Source of the DNA: Euclidia mi
Taxonomy: Eukaryota > Arthropoda > Insecta > Lepidoptera > Erebidae
Reading direction: 5' to 3'
DNA length: 64,000 nt
NCBI GenBank assembly: GCA_944739405.2
Contig: OX123183.2
Location: forward strand, 123,016,331-123,080,330
Shown: positions 21,978-30,687 of the stretch, piece by piece
Position numbering within the stretch: position 1 is the stretch's first letter
How the letters are laid out: the number at the start of each line of letters is the position of its first letter
Made by a program: the position numbers and the translations under genes
The notes under the pieces: generated by a model
Databases searched by the model: none
Told to the model about the DNA's origin: nothing
Seen by the model: the letters and a program-made list of their open reading frames with translations, nothing else

Positions 21978-22115
21978 TATGGGTTGCGGAGGTCAGACAG
22001 GCAGTCGCTCCGTGGAAAAGCTAATATTCAGCCAAATCCGGTTAGACTAGAAAGCGGACCCCAGATTGAAACTGGGATAACGCTAAGAGAAAGAAGAAGA
22101 AGACATATAATAATA
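21978..22115 (+). repeat. LINE/SINE 3'-end repeat
   Basis: tgggttgcggaggtcag, gcagtcgctccgtg, atccggttagactagaaag and an AGA-rich tail. I recall this string as a dispersed 3' end of lepidopteran retroelements. It lies in plus orientation inside the inserted block. Confidence 0.5.
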
Positions 22116-22195
22116 TATAGAAGTATATATATAATAAATATATATATATATAATAATAACGAAATAAATTAATATTCTAAAACCAGATATAAATA

Positions 22196-22360
22196 GGTGA
22201 CGTACTGAAAAAGGGCCAAATTAAAAGTACCCATAACCGACGCGCATGCATGATGAGATTAATGAACGTCGAGGAAGCGAAAGAAGTATGTTTGAACCGA
22301 AGCATGTGGCGTTCTATAGTCTCTGCCTACCCCAATGGGAGACAGGTGTGACGATATAGA
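22196..22360 (+). pseudogene. RTE-like LINE, 3' part of split copy
   Basis: Continues the protein cut at 18079: GDVLKKGQIKST, NRRACMMRLMNVEEAKEVC and SAYPNGRQV with TGA near 22345, then a short gatatagatagata tail. Aligns residue for residue with the C-terminal ends encoded at 7285-7455 and 10934-11626. Confidence 0.85.
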
Positions 22361-22365
22361 TAGAT

Positions 22366-22626
22366 ATTATAAATGCGAAAGTGTTTATAGATATATATTG
22401 AACATGGCTTTGGCATTTAACTGTATGCAAGGCGATGTTATTATGTATCTTTCGGTAGATATAATGGTAGGTATATAGTGTCATGAATATTGACCGAGCT
22501 ACTTTGTACCCTATAGAGTTTCTGAAGTCTTTAGAATAATCAGGAGTGTCTACACACAACTTGAGACTGAAAGTAGATTAGTGTTACCTCGAATTTAACG
22601 CGCGCGAAGCCGCGAGCAAAAGCTAG
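22366..22626 (+). mobile_element. Non-autonomous Helitron (family C)
   Basis: Family 5' block (atattataaatgcgaaagtg) to a 3' hairpin (cgcgcgaagccgcg) followed 8 bases later by CTAG (22623-22626) and T. The starting TC is not preserved. Inserted just behind the RTE-like LINE tail. No coding capacity. Confidence 0.75.
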
Positions 22627-22627
22627 T

Positions 22628-23554
22628 ATTATAATAAAACTTTAGCTTTATTATAATAAGTATATAAATATTGTATATGAAGTGTTGGTTGGATCAAAAG
22701 TTATAATTTATTAAGTACTAAACATTGCAGCACAAAATAGAATGCATCTTTGATAATTTTAACTGGCACTGTGGGTATAATTAAACTTCTTAGTGTGCAA
22801 ATGTGCTTGTGGAAGCTCCAACGTCTAGTTAAGCTCGGAATAGTGCAGATACTCAGTTTTAAGTACGCATTGTGAATGTGGTCATAGTATTGTGAATAAT
22901 AGATGTAAAATCAAGCCACATAAATTTAAAGCTAAACAATCTCTTCAATAAACATTAGATGTTTTTCTACTGCTGTTATACGACATTTTCTAAGGGAAAC
23001 CGTATTTCACGCAGCTCCATTTTTCTGACAATTTCAATGCATATTGACGAGCATGGAGCGAATCCCTGACCTCGACTAAACATTTTCTCCTTAATTACAC
23101 GCGCAGTACAGACATCCCAGGAGAAACCAATCTAAAATAATTAAGCAATTACCTCGCAACCATTACTCGTGTGAATTACACAATCAACCATCTATTACAT
23201 GTGAGTGATTTTTTGTTGTTTTGTAGTTAAATGAAGTTTAGATTTTGGAGGTCGTTTTTGGCTGAAATTCGACTGCATGAGCTATAACTTTAATTACCGA
23301 GCCGACGCAAGCAAGAATGCTGGCGGTTCTTGTGTCAGAACGAAAATCGTCGGGCCATTTCGGTAATATTTCGTATGCAATAGCCAAAAGAAATATTTAT
23401 AACCATAAAACATTACTCAAATGATTACTTGCATCAATAATAATAATATTCTACCACATTCACACAACACCATCTAGCCCCAAACTAAGCAGAAGCTTGT
23501 ACTAAGGATACTAAACAATGGATAAACATACTTATATACTTTTTTTGTAAATAC
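22628..23554. other. No recognisable feature
   Basis: AT-rich to moderate GC sequence with no open frame of note and no repeat terminus recognised. Confidence 0.4.
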
Positions 23555-23697
23555 ATACATATTATACATAGAAACACCCAGACCAAGACAAACATCCATG
23601 TTCATGCACACAAATGTTTGACTTGAGCGAGAATCGAACCCGCGACCTTTCGGCGTGGCAGTCGTTTACACTCCCGCAACGCCACCGGGTCGTCATA
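23555..23697 (-). mobile_element. tRNA-headed SINE (family C), antisense
   Basis: Reverse element: atacatacatattatacatag tail side, cacccagaccaagacaaac, reversed B box (gagaatcgaacccgcg) near 23630, and head ending cgccaccgggtcgtc. The head and body differ from families A and B. Confidence 0.6.
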
Positions 23698-23722
23698 TAT
23701 ATATATAAATGTGATATAATTT

Positions 23723-23895
23723 AATTCCCTTATCCATACGCAGGTACCCCTGTACGTATGGATAAAGGAATTATATAAGAGATCTCTGGCAAGGGAATTA
23801 TATAATAACCTCCCACGTGATTACAGCACGCACGGTCGTGCTCTAATTCAAGTGGTCCCATGTGTTTACAGCACGGTCGTGCTCTAAAAAAGTTG
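23723..23895. repeat. Palindromes and tandem GC blocks upstream of candidate promoter
   Basis: An 18-bp inverted repeat (aattcccttatccatacg with cgtatggataaaggaatt, one mismatch) spans 23723-23772. Two direct repeats follow, each containing agcac-g-gtcgtgct: one near 23825-23843 with a 4-base insert and one near 23869-23884. An E-box CACGTG is at 23815-23820. Confidence 0.6.
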
Positions 23896-24700
23896 TCCTA
23901 TTGGTCGCGGATTTTTTACGTTTTGTTTTACTTAAACCAAGAAACGAAAGTAGTAACTATTAGAATAGTTCATATTCTATGCAACTAAATCGTTTTAGAA
24001 GGGTGAGGGAAACGAAACGTGCCAAAAATATTGAAATATAATTATCTGTGTCTCAGTTGCGAAAGCGTCCGCCATTGTTGTGTTTTGTTTCGCGATCTTT
24101 ATAATAAAAGTTGTCTTGTGGAAGAAACCGGTGAATATTTTATAAAGATACTTATATAGATTTACTCAGAAATAAATAAATATTAATTGTGAAGTGACAT
24201 TATTCGTGACAGAGACAAGAAATACAGTGATAAAAGGCAAAAACTTTTAAGAACGGCTATTTCTACTCTTGAAACTTGCTATTTTCGTAATAGTTTTATG
24301 ATAAATACTCTTTTAATAGTTATGAAAGACATAAAAGTACCCAGATTATTTATTTGAAAACATATTTTAGCAATTAAATACTAGTATTGTTGTACGTTTT
24401 CACTGTTATCGTGTTTCAAATGGTAAATAATTCACAGCCACAGTGTTCGCTACAGTAACATGGCGGCCCGGCACGGCGAACTTTTTGTTACGCGTTCGGA
24501 TTATAATTTTTTTAGTGGCGTTAGATTCATTTGTTACAAATAAATAATGTATTGTGTGAAAACCTAAAGGTATATGTGATAATGTTTTTGTGTTTATGAA
24601 CCAAACAAGTAATGAAATTCATTAATATGTGATGAAATGTTTGTGCGAACCAGTGAAAAATAACAAACTTCTAAGTTTGTAAGCTTGTTTTGCCGGAAAG
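23896..24700 (+). promoter_or_regulatory. Candidate host promoter and non-coding first exon
   Basis: Suggestive rather than proven. An inverted CCAAT box (attgg) lies near 23900, a CpG-containing segment with ccgccatt near 24070, and aacATGGCGGCc, a Pho/YY1-like site, at about 24458. No transposon signature is seen across about 800 bp, which is unusual here. The block ends in a strong splice donor, ggaaag|gtgagt, at 24700/24701. The ATG in the YY1-like motif opens only about 28 codons. I would expect a 5' UTR exon of a plus-strand host gene. Intergenic chance features are the alternative. Confidence 0.3.
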
Positions 24701-24710
24701 GTGAGTATTT

Positions 24711-25174
24711 AGCAGTAATTTATGTTATTATTATCATAGCTGATTCTATAACCAACACAATGATATAATTTATGTGATATAATTATATTAAGGTGTCATA
24801 ATTATTTTTTTTCCGGTAACCTATGCCAATGAAAATTTGCAGCAACGTGACCCTTTGCACTTGTGGCACGTTGCCTTTAGTTTGATCGCACCTCAAGGGA
24901 TAATATGTACTAACACAAATGTAAAATGATTCCCAGAACACCCCCAGGGACGTGTATCTAAATATGAATGTAATGGCAGAAAGAGAAAACAAAAAGGGGT
25001 AGCTAGGGAATATGTCAGTTTACTCGCAAATTGAACTTAATAATTTCGTTTATGCAAATTGTCGTGGGCTTTTGTTGAAGAGTCGCAGCGTTCTGTTTTC
25101 TTTCTTTGGGTAATCACACTAAACCATTTAGGTAATTTAATAAAAGTAAGCCTTGATATAGATTTTTTTTTATT
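24711..25174. other. No recognisable feature
   Basis: If the donor at 24701 is real this would be intron. No coding frame or repeat terminus recognised. Confidence 0.35.
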
Positions 25175-25175
25175 T

Positions 25176-25427
25176 ATAGACTCACGCCTGTATCCCCGAA
25201 AGGGTCGGCAGAGGTTTAATATTACCCCCACATTTCGCCATGAAATTTTAGGTCCCACGTAATAGGGGGCGAGCCTATTGCCGTACCGGGCACATTACCA
25301 GACTCCGTGCTGCTACTGAGAATTTCCTAACGGAAAAACCCAATAACACTTTGCCCGACCCGGGAATCGAACCCGAGACCTCCGAATCCCACGCGCACAT
25401 TTATGCCGCGAGACCAACGAGGCAGTC
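25176..25427 (-). mobile_element. SINE family A, head type 2, antisense, well preserved
   Basis: The best-preserved copy. Reversed tail from 25179, body with cacgtaatagggggcgagcc, perfect reversed B box (gggaatcgaacccgag) at about 25363-25378, and type 2 head ending gaccaacgaggcagtc at 25426. A T-run precedes it (reversed A-rich tail). Confidence 0.9.
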
Positions 25428-25514
25428 GATATAGATCTTTATGCATATGTTACGGGCAACCTGACTAACTGGGCCGTATTAATAAGTGCCGAGTATTATG
25501 AATAGTTCCCGAGA

Positions 25515-25626
25515 GCATTATAATATGAACCGGTCTAAGTAATTAAAATACTGAAATTTATCAAATAACCCGCTATTTAATAAATTTAAGAATTTTAATT
25601 ACTTAGACCGGTTCATATTATAATGC
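25515..25626. repeat. Perfect 35-bp inverted repeat
   Basis: Arms 25515-25549 and 25592-25626 are exact complements (outer part gcattataatatgaacc, including ccggtctaag) with a 42-base AT-rich loop. No target duplication was found. Confidence 0.9.
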
Positions 25627-25668
25627 CCGACAGCCCGTGGTCCATTTAAAAAATCAACGTAAGCCCGT

Positions 25669-25968
25669 AAGGTTAGGTGAGACTATAACTCAAGTAAACT
25701 AAGTTATGATAGGTTCTCTTGTGACCCTTAATCCAAAAATAGGAGCCCTGCGAAGCAGGGATCCGTCGACTTAGTGTTTTTTTACCAGTAAGATTTACCA
25801 GTAACTCCTCAGATTTACCAGAATAAGTTGGTAAATGTCCGAATTTTAAATACAAAAACATTAAGTTGACGGAGCCCAACTGCTTGGCAGGGCTCCTATT
25901 TTTGGATTAAGGGTCACAAGAGAACCTAACATAACCTACTTACTTGAGTTACAGTCTCACCTAACCTT
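25669..25968. mobile_element. MITE with long terminal inverted repeats
   Basis: About 300 bp with inverted repeats of roughly 80 bp: aaggttaggtgagact at the left and agtctcacctaacctt at the right, continuing through ggttctcttgtgaccc and aataggagccctgc with small differences. No coding capacity. No clear target duplication, so the superfamily is open. Confidence 0.75.
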
Positions 25969-26249
25969 CATTTCATTTGTTTTATTACTTTGCCCAAAAC
26001 GTATTTGCCCTTATTCATACTGACCGGGAAAAGTGATTAGGCGTGAAATTTTATTCAAATTGCCCATGTGACATGGGCATTATGTATACAGGCCGATCAC
26101 TATTCATAGGCACCAGACTTATCAAGTTGCCCAAAACACATATATTGTAACTAACGGAGCTCCGAAACCATGGATAGATTGAATATTGAAAGTGGCCGTA
26201 GGAAGCAACTCGAGGACATATCGAGTCGGCTTAACAAAGACTCTTAATC

Positions 26250-26370
26250 GGTTTAATACTCAATACTCAATGTTTTATTGCACTCCATAAGTTACTTAAG
26301 GTGTTACAATATGACAATATAAGATACATTATGGACCATGTAGGGCACGGCAACATATAATAATGTAGAA
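26250..26370 (-). repeat. LINE 3' UTR fragment, antisense
   Basis: caatgttttattgcactcc and gtagggcacggcaacat resemble the 3' UTR start of the LINE at 18080 (ctttattgcacacc, ggcggcc). No coding sequence attached. The flanking 25969-26249 holds nothing recognisable. Confidence 0.4.
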
Positions 26371-26745
26371 GAGAGGAGGATGCTATTTTTCTACTTTATT
26401 ATAAAAAAAATCAATTTAAATTTATTTTTGCACTGTTTTATCAATTACTTTTAGGATATTTATCTGTTCATTTACTATCAATATATTATATTATTATTAC
26501 GTTTAAATATATAAGTATTGCGTATGTATATTACTGTGTATTTATTATATATGTAGTACCTAGATATAATATGATATGTGTAATATAACTTTTATTAGGT
26601 AAGCATTTATTGAAATATATAATTATGTAGTTACATTAAATTATTTATTCTCAGTATTTTTGTGATTATTTAAATATCGATTTTAATTACTCATATATTT
26701 ATATTGCATATATGTGTACTTAATACATACAGGAGATATAATATG
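26371..26745. other. AT-rich, no gene
   Basis: Very AT-rich. The segment 26607-26700 is repeated in diverged form at about 27383-27470 on the other side of the Helitron and SINE cluster. Confidence 0.45.
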
Positions 26746-26955
26746 ACTAGACGACGCCAGCAGCTACGCCTGCAATTTTTTTTTAAATTTACCCGTTTTG
26801 ACCGATCCCGTGGGAATTTCGGTAAATCCCTTCTTAGTGCACCCCTACGGTCCCCAAGGAACATACATGCCAAATTTCAGCTTCCTGCGACCAATAGTTT
26901 CGGCTGTAGCGTGTATGTCAGTCAGTCAGTAACGCAAGGATTTCATATATTAAGA
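26746..26955 (-). mobile_element. Non-autonomous Helitron (family B), reverse
   Basis: A|CTAG at 26745-26749 and GA|T at 26954-26956 give clean Helitron ends. The sequence is the reverse complement of 6733-6976 (gtaggggtgcac, gcaggcgtagctgctgg) but lacks the expanded palindrome of that copy. Confidence 0.85.
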
Positions 26956-26961
26956 TATACA

Positions 26962-27214
26962 TACATATCGTCACGCCTTTTATCCCCGAAGGGGTAGGCA
27001 GAGGTGTATTTCTACACCCACTTTTCGCCAAATATACTTTAGTCCCACGTAATAGGGGGCGAGCCTATTGCCGTACCGGGCACATTTCCAGACTCCGTGC
27101 TGCTACTGAGAATTTCGTGACAGAAAAACCCAATAACACTGCCCGACCCAGGAATCGAACCCGGGACCTCCCGATCCCACGCGCACATTTATGCCGCGAG
27201 ACCAACGAGGCAGT
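26962..27214 (-). mobile_element. SINE family A, head type 2, antisense
   Basis: Reverse copy immediately after a Helitron. Its tail begins with atacatacatatcgtcacgcc, so a gtat-type microsatellite follows the SINE end just as in the RTE-like LINEs. Body, reversed B box (aggaatcgaacccggg) and type 2 head are present. Confidence 0.85.
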
Positions 27215-27229
27215 CGTATAGGGTTTGAT

Positions 27230-27362
27230 GTCGAGTTTTCCGTCTCTACGCAAAGATGGTATTTGCATCGTGTTATCCCTTAGTCGCCTCTTACGACACC
27301 CACGGGAAGATAGGGGGTGGTGACACTTGTATTCTATGCCGTCAACCACACGGCTTAAGATA
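27230..27362. repeat. Dispersed repeat scrap
   Basis: cttagtcgcctcttacgac, cacgggaaga and gccgtcaaccacacgg match a dispersed lepidopteran repeat from memory. Family not assigned. Confidence 0.4.
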
Positions 27363-28135
27363 TGTGATCTCACTTTTTATTATGTATTTATTAAAATATT
27401 TATGTACTTGCATTAAATTATTTATCAGTCTTTTTGTGATTATTTATGTATCTGTTTTAATTAGTATAAATTATCTTAGGTCCCTATCTTCAAAGTATTA
27501 AGTTTAAACCTTTAGGAACCACGATGCCACAAACCCGCTATACTTATAACGCATTAGGGGCTAAACAATTTAACAAGTACGTAGTTCTAAATGTTTCTAT
27601 TGTATAATTATTTCGTATTAGAAAGTTATCCTATTCGGCGCGCAAGCTCTTAGATAAACTGTCAATCGCAGTGTTTCCTGAATACCATGACAGTTTAAAC
27701 GAAGTTCAACGATACAGTTACTATGCCTTTAAGTAGTTGGAATACAGACTTGTAATAGCCTGGTAGTTGGAATACAGACTTGTAATAGCCTGGTTTCACT
27801 AACACACTGATGGATCATCTAGTGCGTAAGGTACCTACGATAATTATAAAATAGTACCATGACTAGACCGGATCGCATTTTCACGGGTTCGGATCAAACG
27901 TGCTGCAAAATCCCTCTAACTGCACTGATGCTACTGAACTATTGTGTCAGGAATATTCACACACTAAGAAAGTTGTATCACTTTCTCTGGAAATGTACTG
28001 TAAGAAGAAAGGAGACATGAATGACATGACTATGATTTAAAAGCTCTCTAATATTGCTTGTGATTTGTTTGCCCGTTACTTTTTTTGTATACAAATATTG
28101 TAGAGTAAAAGTCTAACGCATGCATTTGACACGTA
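27363..28135. other. No gene; short 30-bp tandem duplication
   Basis: The unit tagttggaatacagac...tagcctgg (30 bp) occurs twice in a row at about 27736-27795. Otherwise no recognised feature. Confidence 0.6.
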
Positions 28136-28138
28136 TTA

Positions 28139-28417
28139 GGCTAAGTTCGGATGAACGCGCGGCGACGCGCGCTGCCGCGCGAGTCTGCTGTTCAGATCGC
28201 GGCGGCTTGCACGCGGCAGTCTAGCGTGAACATTCAGTGAAAATCACGCGTCGCCGCGCGGTGACGCGCGGTTCAAGATCTTGCGCGCGGTGCATGGCGG
28301 TACGCGTGGGTACACGCGGCGACGCGCGGTCATGTACACAATAACATTGATTTGTAACAATCCTAAACCGCGCGCCGAGCCTACCGCGCGTCGCTACGCG
28401 TTCATGTAAACTTAGCC
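28139..28417. mobile_element. PIF/Harbinger-type MITE, CpG-rich
   Basis: 279 bp bounded by GGCTAAGTT and AACTTAGCC with a 3-bp tta duplication (28136-28138 and 28418-28420), the size and TWA type of PIF/Harbinger. The inverted repeats continue inward (atgaacgcg..gcgacgcgcg) with some mismatches. The interior is exceptionally rich in CGCG in an AT-rich region. No coding capacity. Confidence 0.85.
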
Positions 28418-28728
28418 TTAAAGTTCCACTCTAATGAAAATTGTTGCAAAAAAAAAGGATTTACTAAAAGGGTTCAAAAAGAAAATCTGTAAATACAATC
28501 TTGGGACTTGGACTTGTTATCGAATGGATAAGTGTAAAACGAAACTGAAAAGTTCGTCACCTCTTTAAATATTTTTCTTCTTCCTAATGCCTATGTTTTT
28601 TACGTCTTCCATAGCCATGATTTTATTCGTAGAAAATTAATATTGCGTTCTATTTGCTAAATACAAAATAAAAAATAGGACTATGTAAGATAGTTCTTTC
28701 CCATACAGTCGCCGTCGACGCTCTGGCA

Positions 28729-28797
28729 TCAATTTTTAAGGACTAAGGTTGAAGCTATAAGATAGCTTCAATTTTATATTAGTCCTTAAAACATTGA
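28729..28797. repeat. 69-nt imperfect hairpin
   Basis: tcaatttttaaggactaa pairs with ttagtccttaaaacattga and ttgaagctat with atagcttcaa around a tiny loop. Arms are about 32 nt with few mismatches. Could be a small foldback repeat; the size also suits a small-RNA precursor, though the 3-base loop argues against one. Flanks 28418-28728 and 28798-29134 hold nothing recognised. Confidence 0.5.
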
Positions 28798-29134
28798 TAC
28801 AGATGAATATGTATTAGAGGGCTGGTTAGACAAAAAAGGGGACCATGGATTCCAGCGCTGAGTTCTTAGGTCCAACTGGAATAACGCTACGAGGATGATA
28901 ACATTTGGGAGTCTTTGTTGAAAATGTGTCGTTTCGTTGATATACTTTATTTTTGTAAGCTAAATTTTTCAGGTAAGGCTTTGAGTCAAACAACCTAAGT
29001 CACCAAGGCTCATTAAGGGGCTTTATTAAGAATATTTTTTTCTGCATTTCTCCTACTTTAGTTAACATTACTACATTATGTAGAGAGGTTACATAAGTGA
29101 TTGCTAAATTTACTCAAGAAGGAGCAGAAATTGG

Positions 29135-30024
29135 ATATCCCATAAAAACAATACTTGTCAAAAATACCAAGTCTCGCGACCGTAAAAAGTTGTGAGCAAA
29201 GATTATACAGATAGTTGTGAGATCCATGTAGTACCAAGTCGGTTAAATAAAAATCTTTAATGTTTTAAATAAATACATTGACTCGGCCATCGCATGAAAA
29301 CACAATTTATCTCATAAGTAATATAATGACGTATAAATTAAATTTTTTAATGCGGTTGCCAAGTTAATATATTTATTTAAAACATTAAAGATTTTTAATT
29401 AACCGACTTGGTACTACATGGATCTCACAACATTTTACGGTCGCGAGACTTGGTATTTTTGACAAGTATCTGGGATTGTTTTTATGGGATCTCATTTCTT
29501 TTTGTAGATAGTCTTACTTTAGTCCTTTCCGGTACCTTCTACTTCTGGTACACCAACAACGAATTTTCTTAATTAAAGCCCTAACTGCAAAAGTAATTTT
29601 GTAATCTTATATGTTTATATGGGATTACAAAGTTATTTATGCAGTTGATGTATGTCGAAAACTGGACCGAAATTGAAAAATGTTTTAGTTTTTCCTTGAT
29701 TCATACACTAAACACTAATTGTATTCTAAATTTGAATCTTCTATGTCTGCTAGAAGTGCCTTAGACTTTTGATGATCGGTCAGTGAGTGACAAAATCACG
29801 AAAATTGACTCGTTATAATTCTTAAACTACTAGTTCAAATGTTATGAAATTTGAAATACACCATGTTTATACAATGCCAGCATGATAACTAAAATATCAG
29901 GCTTCTAGTTTTATCCACAACGAAGTTATAGGGGGTCAAAAATGGCCTGAATTGCTTCGAGAAAAGGATGGTACGGCCGTGCCGCTTTTTTGCTCGACTT
30001 GGTGGGGGCACTGCCATGCTCCCA
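29135..30024 (+). mobile_element. Unclassified element with terminal hairpin, copy 2, interrupted
   Basis: Outer parts 29135-29291 and 29770-30024 together match the contiguous element at 14750-15105 (reverse). Between them lies about 475 bp of extra DNA. It contains, at 29355-29500, an inverted copy of the element's own left end, giving arms of more than 110 bp (29137-29260 against 29355-29500). The right end keeps tcgacttggtgggggcactgcc but its hairpin has a mismatch. Confidence 0.6.
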
Positions 30025-30030
30025 GATATT

Positions 30031-30687
30031 TAACCTAGGTAAATAAATTATTTGAATCTTGAGTCTTATGTTAATAAGGTTGATTATCTACCTACGCACA
30101 TTCGCAAACGACATCAGGACATCATATAAAAGCCTCCTCTTGAAAAGTGTAATTTCTCTAAGGGGTGCCCTCTACACGACAAATTAAATTGGTCTCGACA
30201 TTTTAACGAACTCAACTCCGTTTATTGTACTTTTAAATTCAAAGTATTTTATACGAAAATGTTGTTAAGAGTTAAAACATGGCTGTGTTTCGAGCCAGAA
30301 GATTTTAATTATCGTTTCGTTTTGCAGAAATCAGGCTAGTTAGTCCAATTGTTGTTATTCCTTTGATAATTTATGCTTTTATACAGAAATAGGAACAGAG
30401 GAATAATGCTTTGGAGAAGAATTTGATGAAGCGTATCGATATCAAATGAAACATAGCCTATTATATTGTGAAATACTCAAATTAGGAAATAACTAACTTA
30501 GCTGATTTATTTACAAGTAATTCTCAAAGATCAATTATTTGTAGGCGAATTTAAATGTCATTAAGAATCTTTGATGAATATTTCAATATTGGTAAACAAT
30601 ATCTTCGTGTAATCGAACCTTTTACTGAAAATCTTTTATTATTTACATTCAAACTATACTACGAGACCACATTTATATCTTTTCCAG
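30031..30687. other. No recognisable feature
   Basis: AT-rich. A plus-strand frame near 30555-30785 overlaps the start of the LINE in another frame and is not supported. Confidence 0.4.

Larger units (their letters stand above)
18080..22190 (-). mobile_element. CR1/Jockey-like LINE inserted into RTE-like LINE
   Basis: A 4.1-kb block in reverse orientation. The 3' end at low coordinates has a gata-rich tail and the 3' UTR motif gatgtattctttattgcac. Coding remnants in order from 3' to 5' are the C-terminal region, reverse transcriptase and endonuclease, spread over several frames. A SINE tail (18402-18530) lies in the 3' UTR. The high-coordinate end is AT-rich and includes another repeat (21978-22115), so the exact 5' end is unclear. 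Confidence 0.85.
18075..22195. repeat. 5-bp target duplication flanking nested LINE
   Basis: aaata at 18075-18079 and 22191-22195 flanks the inserted block. Joining the outside sequence restores continuity with the homologous protein encoded at 10934-11626, which confirms the insertion point. Confidence 0.7.

Noticed and set aside
24460..24545. Short gene starting at ATGGCGGCC
   Set aside because: Only about 28 codons before a stop; the ATG is better explained as part of a Pho/YY1-like promoter motif.
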